Positions 36,257-45,082 of a stretch of 50,793 nt of DNA are shown in pieces. Below the pieces are notes generated by a model, which was given only the letters and a program-made list of their open reading frames with translations, was not told the DNA's origin and ran no database searches. Made by a program: the position numbers and the translations under genes. The DNA comes from Maribacter sedimenticola (lineage in GTDB: Bacteria > Bacteroidota > Bacteroidia > Flavobacteriales > Flavobacteriaceae). Positions within the stretch are counted from its first letter, which is position 1. Each line of letters opens with the position of its first letter. Where the stretch lies: positions 1-50,793 of the forward strand of contig NZ_FZNV01000012.1 of NCBI RefSeq assembly GCF_900188415.1, written 5' to 3'.

Positions 36257-36936
36257 TGGACTACATTATTGTAACAGGTACCAGCAGGGGCATTGGCTAT
36301 GAGTTATGCAAGTTATTGGCCGCTAAAGGTAATATGGTATTGGCCCTTTCAAGAAATGAACGGCCAATTAAGGAACTTGGGAATAAGAATATAGAAACAT
36401 TCCCTTTTGATGTTTCCTCTGCAACGGACAGGGAACATTTATATTCCTTCTTAAAAGAAAGGAATGCCAATGTCATTGCCCTTGTCAATAATGCGGGAAA
36501 ATTGGTCAATAAACCTTTTTTGGAAACTACGGAAGCAGAATTTAAATCGGTCTATGAGGTCAATGTCTTTGGAGTGGCGGAAATGATAAAGTTGGTCTTG
36601 CCCTTCATGGATAATAGAGGCCATGTGGTTACCATTAGTTCAATGGGCGGTATTCAAGGTAGTGCCAAGTTTGCAGGGTTGGCGGCATATAGTTCAAGTA
36701 AAGGTGCGGTTTTGACTTTGACGGAATTACTTGCGGAAGAATTTAAGGAAACGGGGCCTTCTTTCAATGCGCTGGCATTGGGAGCGGTACAGACCGAGAT
36801 GTTGGAAGAAGCTTTTCCAGGATATAAAGCACCGGTAACAGCGGTAGAAATGGCCGAGTATGTTATGAATTTTACTTTGACTGATCATAAACTATATAAT
36901 GGAAAAATTTTACAGGTAAGTAGTAGTACACCTTAA
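36256..36936 (+). CDS. Short-chain dehydrogenase/reductase (SDR)
   Basis: A 226-residue cytoplasmic oxidoreductase with a Rossmann fold. The cofactor motif TGTSRGIGYEL is at residues 7-17, NNAG at about 78-81, and the catalytic Ser and YSSSK with Tyr and Lys (about 139-143) are in place, so it is probably active with NAD(P)H. The substrate is unknown. It overlaps the M28 gene by one base and is followed 2 bases later by the SprT-like gene, so expression is coupled. Confidence 0.9.
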   Translation: MDYIIVTGTSRGIGYELCKLLAAKGNMVLALSRNERPIKELGNKNIETFPFDVSSATDREHLYSFLKERNANVIALVNNAGKLVNKPFLETTEAEFKSVYEVNVFGVAEMIKLVLPFMDNRGHVVTISSMGGIQGSAKFAGLAAYSSSKGAVLTLTELLAEEFKETGPSFNALALGAVQTEMLEEAFPGYKAPVTAVEMAEYVMNFTLTDHKLYNGKILQVSSSTP

Positions 36937-36938
36937 AT

Positions 36939-37541
36939 ATGCATCAAACTTTAGCCAAATATCTGCCGGAATCTGCAGTAATTCCATGTTTTGAGCTTAT
37001 AAAGGTAACGCACGTACATTTAAAGATCGTAAATGAACGGGTAACACGGCATGGGGATTATAGAAGAAGGAAAGATGGGCATCATCAAATAACAGTAAAC
37101 GCATCATTAAATAAATATAGGTTCTTAATAACGCTCATTCATGAAATTGCGCACTTGGTCGCATTTGAAAAATATGGTCGATCAATAAAGCCACATGGTG
37201 TGGAATGGAAAAAAACTTTTCAACATTTAATGTTGCCGTTTATAAGGCCCGAAGTGTTTCCTGCACAGGTGTTACCGTTGATTGCAAGACATTTTAAGAA
37301 CCCAAAAGCAAGTAGTAGTACAGACGCCCACTTGTCTATTGCATTAAAGCAATATGACGAGCAACAATCAGATAAAAATTACGTTTACGAATTACCAATA
37401 GGTAGCGTTTTTAGAATTTATAACGGAAAAATTTTTAAAAAGGGAAACAAACGTACCAAGCGCTATGAATGTATAGAAATGGCTTCTGGCAGAATGTTTT
37501 TATTTCAGCCCAATGCCGAAGTGGAATTAATAAAAAGTTAA
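36939..37541 (+). CDS. SprT-like zinc metalloprotein
   Basis: The motif HEIAH (His68, Glu69, His72) with a third ligand at His86 in PHGVEW defines the SprT-like fold of metalloproteases; eukaryotic relatives (SPRTN) cleave DNA-protein crosslinks. The role of bacterial members is unsettled. The protein of 200 residues has the short C-terminal beta-rich tail seen in other Bacteroidetes members, with VYELPIGSVFRIYNGK and MASGRMFLFQPNAEVELI. It lies in a compact run with 1-2 base gaps before manC. The function is inferred only. Confidence 0.82.
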   Translation: MHQTLAKYLPESAVIPCFELIKVTHVHLKIVNERVTRHGDYRRRKDGHHQITVNASLNKYRFLITLIHEIAHLVAFEKYGRSIKPHGVEWKKTFQHLMLPFIRPEVFPAQVLPLIARHFKNPKASSSTDAHLSIALKQYDEQQSDKNYVYELPIGSVFRIYNGKIFKKGNKRTKRYECIEMASGRMFLFQPNAEVELIKS

Positions 37542-37542
37542 T

Positions 37543-38622
37543 ATGAACAAAGATTATTATGCCGTATTGATGGCAGGTGGAGTGGGGTCAAGGTTTTGGC
37601 CAATAAGTACGAGTGATAACCCAAAACAATTTCATGATATGCTGGGTACGGGCAGTACCTTGATCCAGAAAACATTTCAACGTTTAAACAAGTTTGTACC
37701 TACGGAGAATATTTTAATTCTGACCAACGAGCGTTATAATGATTTGGTATTGGAGCAGTTGCCAATGGTAAAGCAAGACCAGGTAGTATTGGAGCCTGCA
37801 ATGAGAAATACGGCCCCCTGTATTTTGTATGCGGCAATGAAAATCCAAAAAATGAATGAAAATGCGGTAATGATCGTAGCGCCAAGTGATCACTGGATAG
37901 AAGATGAGGAAGCATTTGCAAAAGATGTTACAGCATGTTTTGAAAAATGCAAGACAGAGAATGTATTATGTACGTTAGGAATAAAACCATCTTTTCCTAA
38001 TACAGGGTTTGGATATATTGAATTTGATAAATCTGATCAGTCCCAAATTAAAAAAGTAGATCAGTTTAGGGAAAAACCGGACTATGAAACTGCAAAGGAA
38101 TTTTTGGCCCAAGGAAACTTTTTGTGGAATGCCGGGATATTTATGTGGAGTGTAAAGACCATAGTACAAGCTTTTCAGAACTATCAGCCCAAACAGCACC
38201 AATTGTTTCTCGATGGTTTTTCGACATATAATACAAGTGGTGAGCGTGAATTTATTGCCAATACTTATCCAAGTGCCGAAAATATTTCCATTGACTACGC
38301 TATTTTGGAAAATTCAGATGCCATCTTCGTTTTGGAAGCCACATTTGATTGGAACGATTTAGGAACATGGGGTTCGTTATATGATAAGCTTGATAAGAAC
38401 CAAGACAATAATGCTGTTGTCAACGCTAAAGTGTTGACGCAAGACGCCAATGGCAATATGATTAGGTCTAAAGCAGGAAAAGTGGTTGTAGTAGATGGAC
38501 TAGATGATTATATTATAGTGGATAAGGATGAAGTTTTGTTAATTTATCCAAAAGCCAAGGAACAGGATATTAAACAAGTGCTCAATAAGGTCAAGGAAAC
38601 CTTTGGAGAAGAATATGCTTAA
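37543..38622 (+). CDS. manC: Mannose-1-phosphate guanylyltransferase
   Basis: The enzyme makes GDP-mannose from GTP and mannose-1-phosphate for polysaccharide and glycoprotein synthesis in the cytoplasm. The nucleotidyltransferase signature VLMAGGVGSRFWPIS is at 8-22, with QFHDMLG after it. EPAMRNTAPCILYAAM (about 87-102), VAPSDHWIEDEE (about 112) and NTGFGYIEF (about 152) fit the family, as does FDWNDLGTWGSLYDKL (about 270). At 359 residues it is the short form, lacking the isomerase domain of the fused ManC-ManA enzymes. It sits in the same run as the SprT-like and DUF389 genes, with 2-base gaps. Confidence 0.93.
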   Translation: MNKDYYAVLMAGGVGSRFWPISTSDNPKQFHDMLGTGSTLIQKTFQRLNKFVPTENILILTNERYNDLVLEQLPMVKQDQVVLEPAMRNTAPCILYAAMKIQKMNENAVMIVAPSDHWIEDEEAFAKDVTACFEKCKTENVLCTLGIKPSFPNTGFGYIEFDKSDQSQIKKVDQFREKPDYETAKEFLAQGNFLWNAGIFMWSVKTIVQAFQNYQPKQHQLFLDGFSTYNTSGEREFIANTYPSAENISIDYAILENSDAIFVLEATFDWNDLGTWGSLYDKLDKNQDNNAVVNAKVLTQDANGNMIRSKAGKVVVVDGLDDYIIVDKDEVLLIYPKAKEQDIKQVLNKVKETFGEEYA

Positions 38623-38624
38623 TT

Positions 38625-40094
38625 ATGGAAAACAATCTTAATCAAGATAACATTACCCCAACAAGTAATGAAGGTAGTGGGGGTGAAGAGGTAAAAAAGG
38701 ATTTTCAAGGGCTTTTAGGTAGCATCAAGAAATTTTTGTCCGAGTTGTTGGATATACGTACCAACACGGATCAGCAAGCGACCAAGGAAGCCATAATAGC
38801 GGATATTCCTTTTAAGGGCCATACCTCATGGATTTTGATTTGTTCCATTTTTATAGCCTCAATTGGTCTTAATGCCAATTCTACTGCAGTGGTCATTGGT
38901 GCAATGTTAATTTCGCCGCTAATGGGTCCAATTTTAGGAATTGGCATGTCCGTGGCGATCAATGATATAGACACGTTAAAAAGATCATTGAAAAATTTTG
39001 CCGTTATGGTGGTCTTGAGTGTCATTACGGCCTATTTGTTTTTCAGGTTCTTTCCGCTTAGGGATGAGTCTTCTGAGTTATTGGCAAGAACGGCACCGGA
39101 TATTAGAGATGTATTAATTGCATTTTTTGGTGGTTTGGCTCTGGTAATTGCACGTGCAAAAAAGGGAACCATAGCTAGTGTTATTTTTGGGGTTGCGATC
39201 GCAACTGCGTTGATGCCACCATTATGTACGGTTGGTTTTGGTTTGGCAATAGGAAATTGGTCCTACGCCACCGGTGCACTTTATCTTTTCACCATTAACA
39301 CCATTTTTATAGCATTGGCAACGTTTTTGGTGATCAAGCTTTTGCGTTTTCCCATGGTACGCTATGTAAATTCGCAACGAAGAAGGTTGATAAGTAGGTT
39401 GGCTTCATTGCTAGCTATTCTTGTAATGATCCCGGCAGGAATTACCTTTTATAGCGTATTTCAAAAATCTCTGTTTATGCGAGACGCCGGAAGTTTTATC
39501 GATGAAAAAATAGTGCCTTATCAGTTTACGGGAGAAGGAAAATTCTTGAAGGATTTTAGCGAGATCGTATATAGTGATAAGGACAACTCCAAGATAGAGT
39601 TGGTTTTTATGGGCAATGAAACAATACCCGATAATGTAATTGCCACATGGGAAAATCAAATGCAAGAGTACCAACAGCTCAAGGGAATAGATTTGGTGGT
39701 CGTGCAGGGTTCAAAGAGTGATGAGGCCAATGAGCTCAAATATGTAAATGAGCTATATGAATCTCAAAAAAGTATTCTTTCCAATAAGGATGAGCGCATT
39801 AAGTTTCTTGAAACGGAATTGCTGAGGTTAAATCAAATCTCCTCCAATCAGATTCCATTTAATGAAATTAGCTTGGAGGCTAAAACCAATTATGAAAATC
39901 TGGAGCGCATGGGATATGCATATTTGATTTCGACGGATTTTAATAAGACTGATAGTATTCCATTATTTGAGGTTACCTGGAAGAAAGATGCCAACAGGTC
40001 TGAAACCGTTAAGGATATGACCAAGTTGCAAGAGTGGTTGCGCCTTAGATTGAATAACAAGAATATTCAGATTAAGGAAATGCCTAAAGATTAA
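38625..40094 (+). CDS. DUF389 membrane protein
   Basis: The 489-residue protein has a polar N-terminus (about 1-55), then six or seven membrane helices between about 65 and 285. These include the DUF389 phrases SIGLNANSTAVVIGAMLISPLMGPI and GVAIATALMPPLCTVGFGLA. The C-terminal third is soluble, with a coiled coil near 380-400. The function of this family is not established. It closes the gene run from the M28 peptidase. Its TAA stop overlaps the stop of the convergent ABC gene in the four bases TTAA. Confidence 0.85.
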   Translation: MENNLNQDNITPTSNEGSGGEEVKKDFQGLLGSIKKFLSELLDIRTNTDQQATKEAIIADIPFKGHTSWILICSIFIASIGLNANSTAVVIGAMLISPLMGPILGIGMSVAINDIDTLKRSLKNFAVMVVLSVITAYLFFRFFPLRDESSELLARTAPDIRDVLIAFFGGLALVIARAKKGTIASVIFGVAIATALMPPLCTVGFGLAIGNWSYATGALYLFTINTIFIALATFLVIKLLRFPMVRYVNSQRRRLISRLASLLAILVMIPAGITFYSVFQKSLFMRDAGSFIDEKIVPYQFTGEGKFLKDFSEIVYSDKDNSKIELVFMGNETIPDNVIATWENQMQEYQQLKGIDLVVVQGSKSDEANELKYVNELYESQKSILSNKDERIKFLETELLRLNQISSNQIPFNEISLEAKTNYENLERMGYAYLISTDFNKTDSIPLFEVTWKKDANRSETVKDMTKLQEWLRLRLNNKNIQIKEMPKD

Positions 40095-40858
40095 TTACGT
40101 TCTTCAATGTACATTTGACGTACTTTTTTAAATAAATCAGAGGAATAGACGAAGTTGGTAACGGCCTCATTATCTGTTTTAAAGATTTCATTCTTAGTGC
40201 CTTCCCATTCCTTGTACCCATCTTTAAGGAAAATGATTTTTTCCCCAATTTGCATTACCGAGTTCATGTCATGGGTATTGATTACGGTGGTGATATTATA
40301 TTCTTCTGTAATTTCCTTGATCAAATTATCAATTAAGATAGCGGTTTTGGGGTCAAGTCCAGAATTTGGTTCATCGCAGAACAAATATTTAGGATTCATG
40401 ACTATGGCCCTGGCTATGGCAACTCTTTTTTGCATACCCCCGGAAATTTCGGATGGAAACTTATGATGGGCATCAATAAGGTTTACCCTTTTCAGTACTG
40501 CATTGACACGGTCTTGCATTTCTGTTTTGGACTGTTTGGTAAACATTTCCAACGGAAACATTACATTGCCTTCTACGGTCATACTGTCAAAAAGAGCGCT
40601 TCCTTGAAAAACCATGCCCATTTCCTGTCGCAATTCTCGCTTTTCATTATCGGATAGGTCAGCGTATTTTTTACCATCGTAAACAATATTACCTTCTTCA
40701 GGGGAAAAAAGACCTAATAGACATTTAAGAAATACTGTTTTTCCAGATCCACTTTGTCCAATGATCAAGTTGGTTTTACCTTTTTCCAATTTGGTAGAAA
40801 TACCTTTAAGGATATGGGCGTCGCCAAAAGATTTGTGTATGTCTTGTACGTCTATCAT
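40091..40858 (-). CDS. mlaF: ABC transporter ATPase, MlaF type
   Basis: This cytoplasmic ATPase drives an envelope lipid transporter with the MlaE-like protein just upstream. The Walker A motif IIGQSGSGKTVF (about 31-42), Q-loop MGMVFQGSALFDSMTVEGN, the signature EISGGMQKRVAIARAI (about 138) and Walker B YLFCDEPNSGLD are all present. The start is the ATG at 40858, which overlaps the MlaE stop by one base. A longer in-frame extension to 41125 would run through the mlaE gene and is not real. The 255-residue product is normal length. No mlaD-type substrate-binding gene is near. Confidence 0.92.
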   Translation of the reverse strand: MIDVQDIHKSFGDAHILKGISTKLEKGKTNLIIGQSGSGKTVFLKCLLGLFSPEEGNIVYDGKKYADLSDNEKRELRQEMGMVFQGSALFDSMTVEGNVMFPLEMFTKQSKTEMQDRVNAVLKRVNLIDAHHKFPSEISGGMQKRVAIARAIVMNPKYLFCDEPNSGLDPKTAILIDNLIKEITEEYNITTVINTHDMNSVMQIGEKIIFLKDGYKEWEGTKNEIFKTDNEAVTNFVYSSDLFKKVRQMYIEERN

Positions 40859-41595
40859 TATCCTAGTAAAAGTTGCGTTAAAATATAGTTCAAAATAATA
40901 ATGACAACACTGGTCCAAACAAAAGCGGTCGTACTTGCCTTGCCAACTTCCAAAGCACCACCCTTCATATAAAAACCATGAAATGATGGAATAGTAGCTA
41001 TAATGAAAGCGAATAATAATGTTTTGATAAATGCATAGGCAATATGAAATGGCACAAAATCTGTCTGTAGTCCGGTTACGAAGTCGGTACTGGTTAAAAA
41101 TCCGCCAAGAACACCTGCCATCCATCCGCCAAAAATACCTACGTACATAGAAATGGCTATTGCAAACGGATAAAATAGCATAGCAATAATTTTAGGGAAT
41201 ACCAGGTAATTCAATGAATTTACGCCCATGACCTCTAAAGCATCTATTTGCTCTGTAACGCGCATTGTTCCAATGCTGGATGTAATATAGGATCCAACTT
41301 TTCCTGCCATAATAATGGAAACGAACGTTGGGGCAAATTCCAAGATAACAGATTGTCTAGTGGCAAATCCTATAAGATTTCTTGGTATGAGCGGGTTGGT
41401 AAGGTTCAATGCGGTTTGTATGGCAACCACAGCACCAATAAAGAAGGAAATAAAAATTATGATACCTAATGAACTAAAGATTAATTCGTCTATTTCCTTT
41501 AAAATCAGCGTTTTCATTATTCTCCATTTGGTAGGTTTTTTAAATACCTCACGGATCATAATTGCATAGCTTCCTACAGATGCCAAATAGTTCAT
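40858..41595 (-). CDS. mlaE: ABC transporter permease, MlaE type
   Basis: The 245-residue inner-membrane permease has five or six hydrophobic segments. Family signs are FFIGAVVAIQTALNL (about 50), FVSIIMAGKVGSYITSSIG (about 91) and EQIDALEVMGVN (about 114), which is the cytoplasmic coupling motif of MlaE proteins. In other bacteria this type moves phospholipids between the inner and outer membranes. It is the first gene of a two-gene operon with mlaF. A candidate operator (41614-41634) lies just upstream. Confidence 0.92.
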   Translation of the reverse strand: MNYLASVGSYAIMIREVFKKPTKWRIMKTLILKEIDELIFSSLGIIIFISFFIGAVVAIQTALNLTNPLIPRNLIGFATRQSVILEFAPTFVSIIMAGKVGSYITSSIGTMRVTEQIDALEVMGVNSLNYLVFPKIIAMLFYPFAIAISMYVGIFGGWMAGVLGGFLTSTDFVTGLQTDFVPFHIAYAFIKTLLFAFIIATIPSFHGFYMKGGALEVGKASTTAFVWTSVVIIILNYILTQLLLG

Positions 41596-41613
41596 TGAAT
41601 AAAAATAGAATTC

Positions 41614-41634
41614 TTATTGTAAAAATAACAATAA
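41614..41634. promoter_or_regulatory. Inverted repeat between mlaE and pafA
   Basis: TTATTGT (41614-41620) and ACAATAA (41628-41634) are exact reverse complements with a seven-base spacer. On the minus strand the spacer region holds TATTTTTA, one base off a -7 box, 25 bases before the mlaE start. It may be an operator for mlaEF; this is inferred. Confidence 0.3.
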
Positions 41635-41680
41635 TGGACTTCATTTAACCTCGGTTTAATCTTTAAAGGTGTAATTTATT

Positions 41681-41688
41681 TACTTTTG
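41681..41688 (+). promoter_or_regulatory. Candidate -7 box for the PafA-type phosphatase gene
   Basis: TACTTTTG fits TAnnTTTG and ends 18 bases before the ATG at 41707. It overlaps an upstream in-frame TTG (41686), which argues that translation starts at the ATG. The -33 element is weak. Confidence 0.5.
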
Positions 41689-41706
41689 TGCTACAATTGG
41701 ATCAGT

Positions 41707-43380
41707 ATGAAAATCAGAAGTTATTTTGTAGTCGCGTTTGTTTTGGGACTATTTTTCTTAAGCGCAAATGTCGTTGCACAAAACCGGGGTAAATCTACCA
41801 CCGGGGAGGATATTATAAGAACCAAGCCAAAGTTAGTGGTAGGTATTGTGGTGGATCAAATGCGTTATGATTATTTAACACGCTTTTACGACCATTATGG
41901 TAAGGATGGTTTTAAGAGATTGGTGGAGCAAGGGTTTAATTGTAAGAACAATCATTATAATTACGCACCTACTAGCACAGGTCCTGGGCATACTTCTGTT
42001 TATACGGGAACGACTCCTTCCGTTCATGGGGTGATAGGTAATAATTGGTATGATAAGGAAATAGAACAAGATGTATATTGTGCGGGTGATGAAACATATT
42101 CATCAATAGGCACTGCATCCAATGCTGGTAAAATGTCTCCGCATAGAATGACCGTTACCACGGTTACCGATGAATTACGGCTTCATAACCAATTACGAAG
42201 TAAGACCATTGCCATAGCATTAAAGGATAGGGGCGCTGTATTGCCGGGCGGCCATACGGCCAATGCTGCATATTGGTTTCATGGAGAGGATGAAGGGAAA
42301 TGGATAACAAGTTCATATTATATGGATGTGTTGCCAAAATGGGTGCAGGATTTTAATGCATCTGGAAAAGCACAATCGTACAAGAAAGCATGGAATACAT
42401 TAAAGGATATTAAGGAGTATAAAGAAAGTGGTACTGACAATAACGCCTATGAAGGGCTTTTTAATGGTGAAAAAGCACCAACCTTTCCTCATAGTACTAC
42501 ATCTTTATTGGATAAGGACAAGGATTTTGACATTATCAAGGCAACACCATTTGGTAATTCCCTGACAACGGACTTTGCTATAGAAGCTTTAAAGCAGGAA
42601 GCATTGGGGCAAGATGACATAACGGATTTTTTAGCGGTAAGCTATAGCAGCACGGATTATGTTGGTCATAAGTACGGTGTAAATTCCAAGGAAGTTCAAG
42701 ATACCTATTTGCGTTTAGATGAGGATTTGGCAAGATTGTTCAAAGCATTGGACAAAACCGTGGGCGAAGGTGAGTATACCTTGTTTCTTTCTGCGGACCA
42801 TGCAGCAATTGAAGTGCCTGCATATTTAAGAGATCAAAAAATTCCATCAGGTTATGTTGATAATGCTGCTAATTCCAAAAAGTTAGCCGAGTTTTTAAGG
42901 TATACCTATGGTACAGAGGATATTGTGAAAAACTATTCTAATTATCAGCTGTTCCTGGACCATAAAATCATAAAAAATCTTGATTTGACCCTTGCTGAAG
43001 TCCAAGCGGAAATTGCACAGGAATTTTTAAGTTATGATGCTGTTGATAGGGTGTACACTGCGGATCAAATGTGGAATAATGAGTATACCCATGGTATTCC
43101 TTACATTTTACAGAACGGATATAATCAAAAGCGCTCTGGTGATATTTTGGTGGTGCTAAAACCCGGTTTCATTTCTTATTCGGAAACGGGTTCAACCCAT
43201 GGGTCTCCCCAAATTTACGATACCCATACACCATTACTTTTTTATGGTAAGGGGATTAAACCGGGAGCGACTTTTGAACGAACGGAAATTCCTGATATAG
43301 CGCCTACCATTTCCGCCCTTTTGGGTATTTCATTTCCTAACGGTACAACAGGTAAGCCAATAATACAGGTATTGGAATAA
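41707..43380 (+). CDS. pafA: Alkaline phosphatase PafA-type (NPP fold)
   Basis: The exported enzyme removes phosphate from many monoesters. The start at 41707 begins a signal peptide (MKIRSYFVVAFVLGLFF, ending near VVAQ). The NPP fold is seen in VGIVVDQMRYDYL (first metal Asp near 45), YAPTSTGPGHTSVYTGT where Thr91 aligns with the nucleophile, STDYVGHKYG (Asp and His), FLSADHAA (Asp and His) and a late STHGSPQIYDTH (His). A Lys-Asp-Arg triplet precedes GAVLPGGHTANA, resembling the substrate-binding Lys and Arg of PafA. At 557 residues it is full length. Such enzymes supply phosphate in marine Bacteroidetes. murI follows after one base. Confidence 0.92.
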   Translation: MKIRSYFVVAFVLGLFFLSANVVAQNRGKSTTGEDIIRTKPKLVVGIVVDQMRYDYLTRFYDHYGKDGFKRLVEQGFNCKNNHYNYAPTSTGPGHTSVYTGTTPSVHGVIGNNWYDKEIEQDVYCAGDETYSSIGTASNAGKMSPHRMTVTTVTDELRLHNQLRSKTIAIALKDRGAVLPGGHTANAAYWFHGEDEGKWITSSYYMDVLPKWVQDFNASGKAQSYKKAWNTLKDIKEYKESGTDNNAYEGLFNGEKAPTFPHSTTSLLDKDKDFDIIKATPFGNSLTTDFAIEALKQEALGQDDITDFLAVSYSSTDYVGHKYGVNSKEVQDTYLRLDEDLARLFKALDKTVGEGEYTLFLSADHAAIEVPAYLRDQKIPSGYVDNAANSKKLAEFLRYTYGTEDIVKNYSNYQLFLDHKIIKNLDLTLAEVQAEIAQEFLSYDAVDRVYTADQMWNNEYTHGIPYILQNGYNQKRSGDILVVLKPGFISYSETGSTHGSPQIYDTHTPLLFYGKGIKPGATFERTEIPDIAPTISALLGISFPNGTTGKPIIQVLE

Positions 43381-43381
43381 T

Positions 43382-44170
43382 ATGGATAACAGGCCAATAG
43401 GCATTTTTGACTCTGGTATAGGTGGCACTTCTATTTGGAGTGAAATTCAGGAATTGCTGCCCAATGAGGATTGCATATACCTGGCAGATAGTAAAAATGC
43501 TCCATATGGGGAACAATCTAATGAGCGCATTATAGCGCTAAGTACTAAGAATGTTGAACATTTGTTGGCACAGGATTGTAAAATGGTGGTAGTGGCATGC
43601 AACACGGCGACCACAAATGCTATTGAGTATTTACGAGACCATTACTCCATACCTTTTATAGGAATAGAGCCCGCTATTAAACCGGCCGCATTACGATCGC
43701 AATCAAAAATTGTGGGTGTATTGGCTACAAAAGGAACTTTGTCCAGTAGTCTCTTTCATAGTACTTCTAAAAATCATGCTGCCGGTATAACCATATTGGA
43801 ACAACAGGGAACCGGTTTGGTAGAGTTGATTGAAGCTGGGCAGTTGCAAAGTCCGGAATTGTTTGGACTTTTGGAAAGTTATATGACCCCAATGTTGGAG
43901 CAAGGAATGGATCATTTGGTACTGGGCTGTACCCACTATCCATACCTAATTCCCGTATTGCGGAAAATATTACCGAAAAATGTAACGATAATAGATTCTG
44001 GGCGGGCTGTAGCAAAACAGACCAAGAATGTATTGGAGAAATTTAATTTGCTTGCAGACCTTAACAAAAGGGGTAAGCATCAATTTTATACAAACATTAA
44101 TAAGAAGGTGCTAGCCGGTATTTTAACTCCTTTCAATATGGAATCAAATGTTAATTTTTTAGATTTTTAA
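43382..44170 (+). CDS. murI: Glutamate racemase
   Basis: The cytoplasmic enzyme makes D-glutamate for peptidoglycan without a cofactor. IGIFDSGIGG is at 6-15. Two catalytic cysteines are seen: Cys73 in VVACNTATTN and Cys183 in LGCTHYPYL. The length of 262 residues is standard. It begins one base after the pafA stop and overlaps the stop of folA on the other strand by four bases. Confidence 0.95.
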   Translation: MDNRPIGIFDSGIGGTSIWSEIQELLPNEDCIYLADSKNAPYGEQSNERIIALSTKNVEHLLAQDCKMVVVACNTATTNAIEYLRDHYSIPFIGIEPAIKPAALRSQSKIVGVLATKGTLSSSLFHSTSKNHAAGITILEQQGTGLVELIEAGQLQSPELFGLLESYMTPMLEQGMDHLVLGCTHYPYLIPVLRKILPKNVTIIDSGRAVAKQTKNVLEKFNLLADLNKRGKHQFYTNINKKVLAGILTPFNMESNVNFLDF

Positions 44171-44679
44171 ACATTGAAAGAAGGATTTCTTCTGGTATAG
44201 GTAAGATAAGTGAATGCAAATTTATGGCGCTCGTCTGCGGGGTGAAATTCTTGTACGGATAGCATCCAAAGAGACTCATCTATTTCTGGGAAAAAGGTAT
44301 CCGCTTCATCAAAATTTGCATGAACTCTTGTTAGTTCTATTTTATCTGCAAATTTTTCCGCCAATGCGTATATTTCGCCACCACCAATGATAAAGGCAAT
44401 TTCGTTAGCTACCAAATCAATGGCCTGTTCTATCGTATGTACAATTATGCAATCTTTAAAATCCGTAGTGTAATTTTTATCTCTAGTTATAATAATATGG
44501 GTCCTGTTGGGTAAAGGTTTTGGAAAACTCTCAAAAGTTTTTCTTCCCATAATTATTTTATGGCCAGTTGTTAATCTCTTAAACCGCTTAAAGTCATCCG
44601 GCAAATGCCACAATAGGTCGTTATCCTTGCCCAATGCATCGTTTTCGGCGGCGGCGGCAATCATTATTAGAGTTTTCAA
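44167..44679 (-). CDS. folA: Dihydrofolate reductase
   Basis: The cytoplasmic enzyme reduces dihydrofolate with NADPH, regenerating the cofactor consumed by ThyA (encoded at 49163). The phrases IAAAAENDALGKDNDLLWHLPDDFKRFK (start to about 34, written here in part), IIMGRKTFESF and FIIGGGEIYALA are characteristic; Asp at about 27 is the substrate-binding acid. The length of 170 residues is normal. Its ATG overlaps the stop of the upstream 2TM gene by four bases, so they are co-translated. Confidence 0.95.
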   Translation of the reverse strand: MKTLIMIAAAAENDALGKDNDLLWHLPDDFKRFKRLTTGHKIIMGRKTFESFPKPLPNRTHIIITRDKNYTTDFKDCIIVHTIEQAIDLVANEIAFIIGGGEIYALAEKFADKIELTRVHANFDEADTFFPEIDESLWMLSVQEFHPADERHKFAFTYLTYTRRNPSFNV

Positions 44680-45062
44680 TACAGTTTTTTTTTAGGTTCA
44701 ATTTCTAAAGGTTGCTGGGTATCCAATTCTTTCTGCATTTCATTAATTCGTTCCTGTTGTTTACGAATTAGTTTTTCCCGTTGGGAACGTTCCCATTCCT
44801 TGCCCATAAATCTATTGGTAATAAATACATTGAATATGTGCAGTGCAAATAAAAATGCCCAAAATGTTATGGCCCATATAAACCAATCATATTCTTGACC
44901 GTATTTTAAAATTTTGTTTATAAGGATTAGGAAAACACTACCTATCAAAAACACTACAAAGTGAGTATATAGCTTTTTTTTCTGAGCTATTCTCTTTTGT
45001 GCGTTTTCTACGAGCTCATGTTGCTCTACATCTATTTTGGTGTTTTTTTTCTTGGAAAACAT
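44676..45062 (-). CDS. 2TM-domain membrane protein (128 aa)
   Basis: Two membrane helices (about 33-51 and 61-80) are flanked by charged segments; the C-terminal tail is a Glu/Lys/Gln-rich coiled coil ending in EPKKKLY. This fits the 2TM family, in which a histidine kinase can sometimes be attached; none is here. Its function is unknown. It is the first gene of a pair with folA and has a well-formed promoter 20 bases upstream. Confidence 0.8.
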   Translation of the reverse strand: MFSKKKNTKIDVEQHELVENAQKRIAQKKKLYTHFVVFLIGSVFLILINKILKYGQEYDWFIWAITFWAFLFALHIFNVFITNRFMGKEWERSQREKLIRKQQERINEMQKELDTQQPLEIEPKKKLY

Positions 45063-45079
45063 TGCTCTTCCTATCTTTA
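45052..45079 (+). promoter_or_regulatory. Promoter of the class V aminotransferase gene
   Basis: TTG (45052-45054), 17 bases, then TATCTTTA (45072-45079), one base off consensus. Its -7 box forms one arm of a perfect dyad with the opposing promoter (45083-45111). It overlaps the first codons of the 2TM gene. Confidence 0.5.
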
Positions 45080-45082
45080 ACT

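Noticed and set aside
40859..41125. Upstream extension of the mlaF frame giving a 344-residue protein
   Set aside because: The extension reads through mlaE in another frame and has no ABC similarity. The ATG at 40858 begins the typical ABC N-terminus and overlaps the mlaE stop.
41686..41706. TTG start adding seven residues to the PafA-type phosphatase
   Set aside because: The TTG is part of the promoter -7 box, and the ATG at 41707 begins a good signal peptide.
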